From positions 124,001 through 188,000 of the forward strand of contig CANLUS010000005.1 of assembly GCA_947494325.1 (NCBI GenBank): DNA of 64,000 bases. Reading direction: 5' to 3'. Positions 17,525 to 25,240 of the stretch are shown piece by piece. The DNA is from an uncultured Flavobacteriaceae bacterium (GTDB taxonomy: Bacteria; Bacteroidota; Bacteroidia; Flavobacteriales; Flavobacteriaceae). Below the pieces are notes generated by a model. That model was not told the DNA's origin, searched no databases, and saw nothing but the letters and a program-made list of their open reading frames with translations. Every line of letters starts with the position of its first letter. Within the stretch, counting starts at the first letter, position 1. A program made the translations under genes and the position numbers.

Positions 17525-18160
17525 TTAGTTACCGTCACCTGGTGGATTTGGATTGCCTCTGTTAAATAAAAACCCGTCGTCATCTTGAACTAAATTTAAA
17601 AAACTAGCTTTTTGTACGCCTTTTATAGATGATTCAGCTTCATATTTTTTAATAGCATCAGATATATATATTGTGTCTCCTTTGACTATGGTAAAGCCTG
17701 ATTGAATTGTTTTGCCATCTACAACACGTGATACTGTAGGAGCTACAAAGAATGTTTGATGATTTTTTGCATCGCCTACCTCTTTAGATGAGTTGACACC
17801 AAAATAAAATTGAAAGCCTTCAGCTCCTTCGGCATATTTATCTATATAAGCCAAATAAGCTCGTATGGTTTTAGCATCGAACCAAACAGTTCTAGTGTCA
17901 CTAAACTTATCGTTTCTATATTTCTTTTTGAGCGTATCCTTTAAAAGATCCGCTCGTTGTTTTGAATATTTATCGTATTGTTTTACGGCTTTATTAAGTG
18001 GAATAATATGATTTGCTCGTAGCTCTTTAATGTCTGATTCTGTTACTTGATTTGGATCTGGTTCTTCTTCTTTTACCTGAGAACATGAGGTTATGACTAA
18101 TGTTAATAGCAGTAAAAATACGGCACTAATTGTTGATAATTTAATCTGTAATGTTTTCAT
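17525..18160 (-). CDS. lipoprotein, first gene of the kinase operon
   Basis: From the ATG at 18160 the 211-residue protein starts MKTLQIKLSTISAVFLLLLT and has a lipobox VITSC, so it is a predicted lipoprotein. The mature part is mixed alpha/beta with WFDAKTIRAYLAYIDKYAE, FQFYFGVNSSKEVGD and a C-terminal glycine/proline tail (NRGNPNPPGDGN). No known family is recognised. It lies nine bases upstream of the multi-pass membrane gene and heads the operon. The frame is open further upstream, but only the 18160 start gives a normal signal sequence. It may be the envelope ligand or target of the system. Confidence 0.7.
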   Translation of the reverse strand: MKTLQIKLSTISAVFLLLLTLVITSCSQVKEEEPDPNQVTESDIKELRANHIIPLNKAVKQYDKYSKQRADLLKDTLKKKYRNDKFSDTRTVWFDAKTIRAYLAYIDKYAEGAEGFQFYFGVNSSKEVGDAKNHQTFFVAPTVSRVVDGKTIQSGFTIVKGDTIYISDAIKKYEAESSIKGVQKASFLNLVQDDDGFLFNRGNPNPPGDGN

Positions 18161-18219
18161 TATAAATGTGGTTAAGGTTATTATACTGCAAATTACCAAT
18201 AATTGTCCACATGAAAAAA

Positions 18220-18255
18220 GGGGAAAAACCCCTTTTTTTTAATGGGAAAAACCCC
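18220..18255. promoter_or_regulatory. tandem GGGAAAAACCCC inverted repeats
   Basis: GGGGAAAAACCCC at 18220-18232 and GGGAAAAACCCC at 18244-18255 are two dyad elements with centres 23 bases apart, about two helical turns. They stand out in very AT-rich DNA 60-95 bases upstream of the lipoprotein start. A similar but weaker pair occurs at 45747-45779. They are candidate operators, possibly for the operon's own NarL-type regulator; the T-run beside the first copy means a hairpin terminator is also possible. Confidence 0.45.
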
Positions 18256-18377
18256 TTCTATTTTTAGTGTTTTTCCTCTTGTGAGATCCTAGTTATAGTC
18301 CCAATTTTGCAATGTAAATCATAATTACCTGATTAGTTATTTGAGTTATTGAACAAGGGGCTTGTAAGACACTTTAC

Positions 18378-18472
18378 TGCTATGAAGAAGTCAAAATGCT
18401 ATGAGAAATACGATTATTAATAGTAATTACGTATTGAATGGGAAGATTGCTATGAAACCTAAAAACTGCTAT
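18378..18472. repeat. two pairs of TGCTAT direct repeats at 19-base spacing
   Basis: TGCTAT occurs at 18378, 18397, 18448 and 18467. Within each pair the spacing is exactly 19 bases, and the pairs begin alike (TGCTATGAA). The function is unknown; a direct-repeat protein-binding site or a remnant of a small duplication are both possible. Confidence 0.4.
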
Positions 18473-18494
18473 ATAAAATTATAAGTCTCTTGTT

Positions 18495-19292
18495 TTAATT
18501 TATGTCTAACGATATTACCAATCCTTCATTGGCCCGAATATTAAATACGGTATCATCTTCAAAAATTAAGTATTGTCCTTTAATTCCTTTAAGAGTACCA
18601 GAATAACTTTTTGTTTTTTCTAGATTTAAGCTTTTTACCTTTTCGGGATATCTTAATACAGGAAATTCAAGTTGTGTTTTACTTGCACCAACTTGAGTAT
18701 AATATGAGGCAACTTCAGAGGGAATAAAAGCTGATAGCTTTTCTTTTTGGGCAAGTAAATCAACATCTTCAATATCATTAGTCAGCATTTTGCGCCAATT
18801 GGTTTTGTCAGAAATATGTGCTTTGAGTGCTACCTCGGTAATTCCGGCTAAATAGCGATTGGGAACTTCCACAAACTCTATGGCTTCGTGTGCACCTTGA
18901 TCGATCCAACGTGTTGGAACTTGCTGCTTGCGAGTAACCCCAACTTTTACATTACTAGAATTCGCTAAATATACAATATGAGGTTGCAATTGCACTGATT
19001 TTTCATAAGCAAGATCTCTATCTTCTTTATCTAGATGTGCTGTACTTAACTCTGGTCTCATAATCCAGTCTGCGGCTTGAGGAATTTCAAAAAAACAACT
19101 TTTGCAAAAACCTTGCCTATAAATAGGTTTGTTTAAGTGACAGTTTAAACATTCATATGCTACAAATTCTAATTGAACAGTACGGTCTAGTAATTGATTA
19201 ACATTAATAAAGTCAGATCCCATATCTAAATAATATTGAATAGGACTTTGATTTTCAGTTTGCATTTTTTTTAAGACACCTTGATATTGCAT
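18495..19292 (-). CDS. DUF2797 family protein
   Basis: A 265-residue soluble protein of a family common in Bacteroidota and actinobacteria, function unknown. It has a zinc-ribbon-like CLNC-x12-CKSC near residues 50-70. A central region (VYLANSSNVKVGVTRKQQVP followed by TRWIDQGA) resembles a nuclease or GIY-YIG-like core. A C-terminal beta domain is SGTLKGIKGQYLIFEDD. It starts eight bases after purK stops and is probably co-transcribed with it, though no purine role is evident. Confidence 0.75.
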   Translation of the reverse strand: MQYQGVLKKMQTENQSPIQYYLDMGSDFINVNQLLDRTVQLEFVAYECLNCHLNKPIYRQGFCKSCFFEIPQAADWIMRPELSTAHLDKEDRDLAYEKSVQLQPHIVYLANSSNVKVGVTRKQQVPTRWIDQGAHEAIEFVEVPNRYLAGITEVALKAHISDKTNWRKMLTNDIEDVDLLAQKEKLSAFIPSEVASYYTQVGASKTQLEFPVLRYPEKVKSLNLEKTKSYSGTLKGIKGQYLIFEDDTVFNIRANEGLVISLDIN

Positions 19293-19300
19293 ATGCTTTT

Positions 19301-20458
19301 CTATTTACTAATGACCTTCACAGATTGTTTCACTTGCTGTGCTACTTTGCGAGCTTCGTTTATATCTTTATCTACGATGGTGATATGCCCCATTTTCCGG
19401 AAAGGTTTTGTATGTTTCTTACCATAAATGTGAGGAGTTACACCTTTCATAGCTAACAACTCTTCTATATTTTCGTACACAACATCACCTTCATAATCTT
19501 CATCTCCTACTAAATTAACCATAACAGCACCTACTTTACTTGTAGTATCGCCTAAAGGCAGGTTTAAAATGGCTCTAATATGCTGTTCGAACTGATTTGT
19601 ATAAGAAGCTTCAATACTATAATGTCCACTATTATGTGGTCTTGGTGCAACCTCGTTTACAATAATTTCATCGTCTTTCGTCAAAAATAGTTCGACTGCT
19701 AATAATCCAACATGTTGAAAGGATTGCGCTACTTTTAAGGCAACATATTCAGCTTTTTTTGCAATTTCAATTGAAACTCGAGCCGGACAAATAACATATT
19801 CTACTTGATTTGCTTCTGGATGAAACTCCATTTCTACTACTGGGTAAGTCTTTAGATGACCTTTCGCGTTTCGTGCTACGATCACAGCTAGTTCATTTTT
19901 AAACGGAATTAAATCTTCGGCAATACACTCTACATTTGGTAAAGTTTCCAAATCTGCGTAGGTTTTTACAATTTTCACACCGGTTCCGTCATATCCAAAT
20001 TGAGCACTTTTCCAAACAAATGGAAATGAAAGTGTTTCATGTTTTATGGCTGTTTCAATCTCATGTGTATAGGCAAATCGAGAAAAGTTGGCTGTAGGAA
20101 TTGAATGATCTACATAAAAAAGTTTTTGTTTTGCCTTGTTTTGTATCGTTCTTATGGTTGCCGAAGAAGGGTATACTTTCGTGCCTTCATTCTCTAGCTT
20201 CTCCAGAGCATCCACATTTACGTTTTCAATTTCAATGGTTAATATATCTACTTGCTTTCCAAAATTATAAACTGTATCAAAATCGAGTAAGCTTCCCTGA
20301 TGAAATTCATCACAATAGGCTTTGCAAGGAGCATGTTCAGAGGCGTCTAAAATGACAGTATGAATATCAAATTTTTGAGTTTCTGCTAGTAGCATTCTAC
20401 CTAATTGCCCTCCACCAAGGATTCCTAATTTAAAATCTGAAGAAAAATAATGTTCCAC
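19301..20458 (-). CDS. purK: 5-(carboxyamino)imidazole ribonucleotide synthase
   Basis: ATP-dependent carboxylation of AIR to N5-CAIR in purine synthesis. This ATP-grasp enzyme of 385 residues begins SSDFKLGILGGGQLGRMLL and has PFVWKSAQFGYDGTG (ATP loop), NEVAPRPHNSGHYSIEA and the C-terminal PurK domain with PHIYGKKHTKPFRKMGHITI. The start codon is GTG at 20458; the family usually begins a few residues before the SSDFKLGILGG motif, which fits. A TATTTTTG -7 element lies at 20475-20482. The mutase gene purE is not next to it. Confidence 0.93.
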   Translation of the reverse strand: MEHYFSSDFKLGILGGGQLGRMLLAETQKFDIHTVILDASEHAPCKAYCDEFHQGSLLDFDTVYNFGKQVDILTIEIENVNVDALEKLENEGTKVYPSSATIRTIQNKAKQKLFYVDHSIPTANFSRFAYTHEIETAIKHETLSFPFVWKSAQFGYDGTGVKIVKTYADLETLPNVECIAEDLIPFKNELAVIVARNAKGHLKTYPVVEMEFHPEANQVEYVICPARVSIEIAKKAEYVALKVAQSFQHVGLLAVELFLTKDDEIIVNEVAPRPHNSGHYSIEASYTNQFEQHIRAILNLPLGDTTSKVGAVMVNLVGDEDYEGDVVYENIEELLAMKGVTPHIYGKKHTKPFRKMGHITIVDKDINEARKVAQQVKQSVKVISK

Positions 20459-20474
20459 TTAAAATGCTTTTGTA

Positions 20475-20482
20475 CAAAAATA
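20475..20482 (-). promoter_or_regulatory. putative -7 element of purK
   Basis: Reverse strand TATTTTTG matches TANNTTTG and lies about 16 bases before the GTG start at 20458, consistent with a short leader. Confidence 0.35.
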
Positions 20483-20557
20483 AGCATCTTAGGTTAAAAG
20501 TAATATGATTTTATATGAAAGTTAACTTGAAAAACTGGGAGTAATGAGAAGAACTAC

Positions 20558-20977
20558 TTAAAAATTAGTGATGGTAATGCTATTGCCATTTTTTACCGCT
20601 CTATATTGTCTCATCGAAAATTGTGTTCCGCTTAGCGGACCACCATTAAGAATTGAAAATTTACTGTCATCACAAGGACATGTAATTTCTACACCAACCA
20701 AGTTCATAGCTGCACAATCGCTCGGTGCTAAATGTGGACAAGCAGCATCCCAAGCTAAAATGTTATTTTCTGAAACTCTAAATACAATAATTCCTTTGAT
20801 TCCATGATTTTCCACAAAGGCACTACTGCTATCAAATTGTAAATTTTGATAAAGCGGTAAGTTTAAATTTAAGGTCACATTAACCGGTATATTTGGTAAA
20901 AGTGAATTCCTATCATCATCAGAGGTGCCACAAGACATTGCGGTTAAGATCAACAATAAAAGGAATAATCTTTTCAT
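20558..20977 (-). CDS. Rieske-like lipoprotein with altered cluster ligand
   Basis: A 139-residue predicted lipoprotein (MKRLFLLLLILTAMSC, cysteine at position 16). The mature part is a Rieske-type fold: the first ligand motif is C80-P-H82 and, after 17 residues, the second is C100-P-C-D103 in CPCDDSKFSILNGGPLSG. The usual second motif is C-x2-H, so the fourth ligand position is Asp instead of His, with an extra Cys at 102. It may hold an altered [2Fe-2S] cluster, another metal or none. It is a stand-alone envelope protein, divergent from greA. Confidence 0.75.
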   Translation of the reverse strand: MKRLFLLLLILTAMSCGTSDDDRNSLLPNIPVNVTLNLNLPLYQNLQFDSSSAFVENHGIKGIIVFRVSENNILAWDAACPHLAPSDCAAMNLVGVEITCPCDDSKFSILNGGPLSGTQFSMRQYRAVKNGNSITITNF

Positions 20978-21031
20978 TAAATTTAAATTTTCTGCAATGT
21001 ACTTATTTCCGCTGCAAATTAAAATAATTCG

Positions 21032-21039
21032 TACATTTG
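21032..21039 (+). promoter_or_regulatory. putative -7 element of greA
   Basis: TACATTTG matches TANNTTTG and would give a leader of about 66 bases before greA. A TTTC at 21006-21009 sits near the -33 position. Confidence 0.4.
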
Positions 21040-21108
21040 TATGCTGATCTCATCCCAAAATTATGTTAAAGGTTGAGGTCTTTTAATTATTTTTAAAATG
21101 AATGAATT

Positions 21109-21585
21109 ATGAGTAAAGTAGCGTATTACACAGAGGAAGGATTTAAAAAGTTAAAAGAAGAATTAGAGCATCTTGAACATGTTGAAAGGCCGAGAGTTAC
21201 TACAGAGATTGCCGATGCTAGAGATAAAGGTGATCTTAGTGAGAACGCGGAGTATCATGCAGCCAAAGAAGAACAATCTTTATTAGAATTTAAGATTGCC
21301 AAACTAAAAAACGTAGTTGCGAATGCAAGAATAATTGATGAAAGTCAATTAGATACTTCAAAAGTGCTTGCGCTATCAACGGTTAAAATAAAAAACACAG
21401 CAAATAAAATGGAATTCAGTTATACCTTGGTAGCTGATTCTGAATCTGATTTTAAAGCAGGTAAGATTTCCGTAAACTCACCAATAGGGAAAGGTTTATT
21501 GGGGAAAACTGTTGGAGACATTGCCGAAATTCAAGCACCTAATGGTGTGATGAAGTTTGAAATTTTAGAAATTACTAGAGGTTAA
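21109..21585 (+). CDS. greA: transcription elongation factor GreA
   Basis: Rescues backtracked RNA polymerase by stimulating transcript cleavage. The 158-residue protein has the N-terminal coiled-coil hairpin with acidic tip (ITEIADARDKGDLSENAEYH-type segment, seen as EIADARDKGDLSENAEYHAA). The C-terminal FKBP-like domain has ISVNSPIGKGLLGKTVGDI. Length and both domains are standard. It is followed one base later by the HIT gene. Confidence 0.97.
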   Translation: MSKVAYYTEEGFKKLKEELEHLEHVERPRVTTEIADARDKGDLSENAEYHAAKEEQSLLEFKIAKLKNVVANARIIDESQLDTSKVLALSTVKIKNTANKMEFSYTLVADSESDFKAGKISVNSPIGKGLLGKTVGDIAEIQAPNGVMKFEILEITRG

Positions 21586-21586
21586 T

Positions 21587-21979
21587 ATGAGTTCAATTTT
21601 CACGAAAATTATTGCTGGAGAAATTCCATGTTATAAAGTTGCAGAAGATGATAATTTTTTTGCTTTTCTAGATATCAATCCCAACGCAAAAGGACATACG
21701 CTTGTTGTTCCTAAAAAAGAGGTAAATAAACTATTCGATTTAGAGGAAGATACTTACAATGGCTTGATGCATTTTGCACGAAGAGTGGCAATCGCTCTTG
21801 AGAAAGCTGTTCCTTGTAAACGTGTTGGTGTTTCGGTAGTTGGTTTGGAAGTGCCTCATGTGCATGTACATCTCATCCCTCTAAATTCTATGAATGATAT
21901 TGATTTCAAGCACAAGGTGAGTTTGAAGCCTACAGAATTTGAAGAAATAGCTACTGCTATTTCTAGCTATTTAAACTAA
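21587..21979 (+). CDS. HIT family nucleotide hydrolase/transferase
   Basis: A 130-residue HIT protein. The histidine triad is HVHVHLIP near the C-terminus; the N-terminal signature is IFTKIIAGEIPCYKVAEDD followed by FAFLDINPNAKGHTLVVPK. Such proteins hydrolyse AMP-linked purine nucleotides (Hint-like). It starts one base after greA and is co-transcribed with it. The last nine bases overlap the convergent histidine-kinase gene. Confidence 0.93.
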   Translation: MSSIFTKIIAGEIPCYKVAEDDNFFAFLDINPNAKGHTLVVPKKEVNKLFDLEEDTYNGLMHFARRVAIALEKAVPCKRVGVSVVGLEVPHVHVHLIPLNSMNDIDFKHKVSLKPTEFEEIATAISSYLN

Positions 21980-23164
21980 TTCATTGAACATTGCAGTGAA
22001 CGTAGTGCCTTTGCCAATTTCAGATTTTTTCACATAGACTTTACCGTCGTGATAATCTTCTACAATACGTTTTGTGAGTGACAATCCTAGACCCCAACCT
22101 CGCTTCTTTGTTGTATATCCAGGATCAAATATTTTCTTAAATAAGTTTTTGGGGATTCCCTTCCCACTATCTGTAACATCGATTACAATATATTTATCGT
22201 CTTTGGAAGCTATTTGGATATGAATACTTCCTTTACCTTGCATCGCGTCAATGGCATTTTTGATCAAATTTTCAATCACCCAACTAAAAAGTTGTGTATT
22301 GATCAATGCATAAATTTTTTCTTTATTTTTTATATTCAAGCTGAAGTCTACTAATTTAGAACTTCTAGATGCATAGTAATCATATGCTTTTTGAGTCTCT
22401 AATACCACGTCATGCCGTGTTAATTTAGGAATTGATCCAATCTTTGAAAAACGATCTGCAATGGTATTCAAGCGCTCTACGTCTTTTTCAATTTCAATCA
22501 CCGTATTTTCGTCAGCATTTTCCATCCTTAGAATTTCAACCCAACCTAGTAGTGATGATAAAGGCGTTCCTATCTGATGCGCTGTTTCTTTGGCCATTCC
22601 TGCCCACAATTTGTTCTGTTCGGCAACTTTGTTTGACTTAAATACTAAGTAAATCACTGTCCCAAAAAGAAGTAATATTAACACAAGCGCTAGCGGATAA
22701 TATTGTAATCTGTTTAGGAGGTCAGAGTCACGATAATAAACAGCGTCGGTGGTACTTCCTTTTTCTGATTCACGTGTAATAAACAAGGGTTTATTTTCAC
22801 CTTTCATTACGTCCAATTGCTTCGTAAGGTAAATACGATCTTTGGTAGACAGGTCATCAAAATTTTGACTGCCTCTGTCAAAATCCAAATTTGCCCATTT
22901 TGTAATTTTTCCTGTCTGGTCTGTAACTATGATAGGGATGTTTTGATTACTCGCAATAATTTTTAATTCGAGGTTTATTTCAACATCTAAGTCTGCCTTA
23001 TTCATGTTCTCAAGGGCGGTTGCTAAAACTTCCATCTTAGAACGTTCCTCTTGCTTGAATTTTTGAAAGAAAATATTGGTATTCCACAAAATAAGCGTAA
23101 CCACCAAAAAGGCAGTAACAATGAGAATCCAACGAAGTAGGGTCTTATTTTGAGGGAGATTCAT
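21971..23164 (-). CDS. sensor histidine kinase, two membrane helices
   Basis: A 397-residue orthodox kinase. Membrane helices lie at about residues 10-32 and 155-175 and frame a periplasmic sensory region of about 120 residues (IIASNQNIPIIVTDQTGKI, TKWANLDFDRGS). The HisKA box is AKETAHQIGTPLSSLLGWVE; the ATPase domain shows ENLIKNAIDAMQGKG, DVTDSGKGIPKNLFKKIFDP and RGWGLGLSLTKRIVEDYH. No response regulator is adjacent, so it is an orphan here. A -7 element (TATATTTG) sits at 23170-23177, only five bases before the ATG. Confidence 0.92.
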   Translation of the reverse strand: MNLPQNKTLLRWILIVTAFLVVTLILWNTNIFFQKFKQEERSKMEVLATALENMNKADLDVEINLELKIIASNQNIPIIVTDQTGKITKWANLDFDRGSQNFDDLSTKDRIYLTKQLDVMKGENKPLFITRESEKGSTTDAVYYRDSDLLNRLQYYPLALVLILLLFGTVIYLVFKSNKVAEQNKLWAGMAKETAHQIGTPLSSLLGWVEILRMENADENTVIEIEKDVERLNTIADRFSKIGSIPKLTRHDVVLETQKAYDYYASRSSKLVDFSLNIKNKEKIYALINTQLFSWVIENLIKNAIDAMQGKGSIHIQIASKDDKYIVIDVTDSGKGIPKNLFKKIFDPGYTTKKRGWGLGLSLTKRIVEDYHDGKVYVKKSEIGKGTTFTAMFNELV

Positions 23165-23169
23165 TATGA

Positions 23170-23177
23170 CAAATATA
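23170..23177 (-). promoter_or_regulatory. putative -7 element of the orphan histidine kinase
   Basis: Reverse strand TATATTTG matches TANNTTTG. It ends five bases before the ATG at 23164, so the transcript would be nearly leaderless. Confidence 0.35.
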
Positions 23178-23264
23178 TGATTATCTGTCGATTTAACTAA
23201 AAAAATGATTTGATATTATATCTAAAGAGATATTAATTACTTTTACTCAATTAAATTTTTGATT

Positions 23265-24125
23265 ATGTTGAGTATAAATCCTTCTGATATTTCCACTACT
23301 AAATTACACGGTTATTTATTGAGTGCAGTGGCACCGCGCCCAATTGCGTTTGCAAGTACTATTGACGCACAAGGGAATTCGAATTTATCTCCTTTTAGCT
23401 TTTTTAATGTATTTAGTGCGAACCCCCCTATTATGATTTTTTCTCCCGCTAGACGTGTACGGAATAATACGATAAAGCATACTTTAGAGAACGTATTGGA
23501 GGTGAAAGAAGTTGTTATTAATGTAGTAAATTATGAGATTGTACAGCAAATGTCGTTAGCTAGCACAGAATATGCTAAAGGGGTGAATGAATTTGATAAA
23601 GCAGGATTTACAATGTTGAATTCAGATCTAGTAAAACCTTATAGAGTGGCTGAATCTCCAATTCAATTCGAGTGTAAGGTAACGGAAGTTGTGGCGTTAG
23701 GAAATGAAGGGGGCGCCGGAAATTTGGTGATTTGCGAAGTGGTTAAAATGCATATAAATGAGGATGTATTAGCTGAAAATGGTAGTATCGATCAAGAAAA
23801 GTTAGATTTAGTGTCAAGAGCAGGAGGGAGCTATTATTCTAGGGCTAAGAACGGATTTTTTGAAATTCCTAAGCCATTAACGACTTTAGGAATTGGTGTT
23901 GATGCGATTCCAAACGATGTTAGAGATAGTAGGGTGCTTACAGGAAATAATTTAGGCATGTTGGCGAATGTAGAATCATTACCTAATCAACATGATGTTG
24001 ATAACTTTGCTAAGGATAATGCACAATTTGTAGGCATAAAAAGCACAGAAAAACATAAATTTGTCCAAGAGTTTTTAGAAAAAAATGATGTTCAAAGTGC
24101 TTGGAAAGTACTACTTATAAAATAA
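23265..24125 (+). CDS. flavin reductase family protein (FMN-binding split barrel)
   Basis: About 286 residues. The N-terminal split-barrel flavin reductase-like domain has STTKLHGYLLSAVAPRPIAF, GNSNLSPFSFFNVFSANPP and ARRVRNNTIKHTLEN. Residues beyond about 200 form an extra C-terminal extension (FEIPKPLTTLGIGVDAIPND) found in the larger Bacteroidota and proteobacterial members. The predicted activity is FMN binding and NAD(P)H-linked flavin reduction or a related reaction. Start ATG 23265 follows an in-frame TTG. The DUF3127 gene follows after 12 bases. Confidence 0.85.
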   Translation: MLSINPSDISTTKLHGYLLSAVAPRPIAFASTIDAQGNSNLSPFSFFNVFSANPPIMIFSPARRVRNNTIKHTLENVLEVKEVVINVVNYEIVQQMSLASTEYAKGVNEFDKAGFTMLNSDLVKPYRVAESPIQFECKVTEVVALGNEGGAGNLVICEVVKMHINEDVLAENGSIDQEKLDLVSRAGGSYYSRAKNGFFEIPKPLTTLGIGVDAIPNDVRDSRVLTGNNLGMLANVESLPNQHDVDNFAKDNAQFVGIKSTEKHKFVQEFLEKNDVQSAWKVLLIK

Positions 24126-24137
24126 ATATAGAATAGA

Positions 24138-24512
24138 ATGGAAATTACAGGAAAGATTAAATTAATTGGAGAAACACAAACATTTGGTGCAAGTGGATTT
24201 AGAAAGCGTGAATTGGTTGTCACAACTGATGAGCAATATCCTCAGATGTTAATGATTGAGTTCGTTCAAGATAAAACAGATGCTTTAAATAGTTATAACG
24301 TAGGAGAAGATGTAAAAGTGAGCATCAATTTAAGAGGAAGAGAATGGATTAACCCAGAAGGAGTAGCTAAATATTTCAATTCTATACAAGGTTGGAGAAT
24401 CGAAAAATTGCAGGCTGCAGGCGGGCAAGGTGTACCACCGGTAGAGGCAATTGATGCTTTTGAACCTGCTGATAAGGTTTCAGATAATGAGCCAGACGAT
24501 CTACCTTTCTAA
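24138..24512 (+). CDS. DUF3127 protein with SSB-like acidic tail
   Basis: A 124-residue soluble protein. The core (MEITGKIKLIGETQTFGASG, FRKRELVVTTDEQYPQ, IEFVQDKTDALNSYNVGEDV) matches the DUF3127 family and has the beta pattern of an OB fold. The C-terminus is an acidic stretch ending DEPDDLPF-like (EPDDLPF), strikingly like the SSB tail that binds DNA-repair partners. A single-strand nucleic-acid role is therefore plausible, but is not shown. A strong terminator follows. Confidence 0.75.
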   Translation: MEITGKIKLIGETQTFGASGFRKRELVVTTDEQYPQMLMIEFVQDKTDALNSYNVGEDVKVSINLRGREWINPEGVAKYFNSIQGWRIEKLQAAGGQGVPPVEAIDAFEPADKVSDNEPDDLPF

Positions 24513-24536
24513 ACCTAGAGTATTGTAAAAAAAGAT

Positions 24537-24570
24537 AAAAGGCTTCTCATTGAGAGGCCTTTTGTTGTTT
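24537..24570 (+). terminator. rho-independent terminator after DUF3127 gene
   Basis: Inverted repeat AAAAGGCTTCTC / GAGAGGCCTTTT (one base offset) around a short loop, followed by a T-rich tract. It ends the flavin reductase-DUF3127 transcript before aat. Confidence 0.8.
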
Positions 24571-24589
24571 TAAAGTAGAAATTTCATAC

Positions 24590-25219
24590 ATGTATTTTTT
24601 ATCCAAAGAAATATGGTTTCCATCTGTCCAGGAGGCTTCACCTGAAGGAATTTTAGCTATTGGAGGCGATTTGTCTCCAGAACGATTAGTATTAGCCTAC
24701 AGAAGCGGTATATTTCCATGGTACAGTGAAGGAGATCCTATTATTTGGTATAGTCCAGATCCTCGTATGGTTTTATTCCCAGAGAAGTTGAAAATTTCAA
24801 AAAGTATGCGACAGGTCATGAAGAAAAGTGAGTTTTCTATCACTTTTAATCAAGATTTTAGGAATGTAATTGCGAATTGTCAGCATATTATTCGAAAGGA
24901 TCAAGGAGGAACTTGGATAACTGAAGATATGAAAGTTGCCTATATTAAACTCCATGAAATGGGGGTGGCCAAGTCTGTTGAAGTCTGGAGAAATAACGAA
25001 TTAGTTGGTGGTTTATATGGAATAGATTTAGGCACAGTGTTTTGCGGTGAAAGTATGTTTAGTACGGAATCGAATACTTCTAAACTGGCGTTTATTTTTT
25101 TAGTCCAAAAACTGCAAAAAGCCAGGTATAAATTATTAGATTGTCAAGTATATAACGAACATTTGGCAAGTTTAGGCGCCGAAGAAATCTCCCGAAAAGA
25201 ATTTTTAAAGTATATTTAG
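24590..25219 (+). CDS. aat: leucyl/phenylalanyl-tRNA-protein transferase
   Basis: Adds Leu or Phe to proteins with N-terminal Arg or Lys, marking them for ClpAP degradation (N-degron pathway); cytoplasmic. A 209-residue protein of typical length with YRSGIFPWYSEGDPIIWYSP, PDPRMVLFPEKLKISKSMRQ, GGLYGIDLGTVFCGESMFS and LLDCQVYNEHLASLGAEEI. It heads a tight run of aat, lspA, mazG and a small membrane gene. Confidence 0.95.
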   Translation: MYFLSKEIWFPSVQEASPEGILAIGGDLSPERLVLAYRSGIFPWYSEGDPIIWYSPDPRMVLFPEKLKISKSMRQVMKKSEFSITFNQDFRNVIANCQHIIRKDQGGTWITEDMKVAYIKLHEMGVAKSVEVWRNNELVGGLYGIDLGTVFCGESMFSTESNTSKLAFIFLVQKLQKARYKLLDCQVYNEHLASLGAEEISRKEFLKYI

Positions 25220-25240
25220 CGCGTCTAATTAAAAAAATAT

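Larger units (their letters stand above)
18161..18494. other. 334-base intergenic region with repeats
   Basis: No gene is seen here. The region lies upstream of the kinase operon (reverse strand) and at the 3' end of the DUF2797 gene. It contains two GC-rich inverted repeats (18220-18255) and four TGCTAT copies arranged as two pairs (18378-18472), described separately. Confidence 0.6.
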
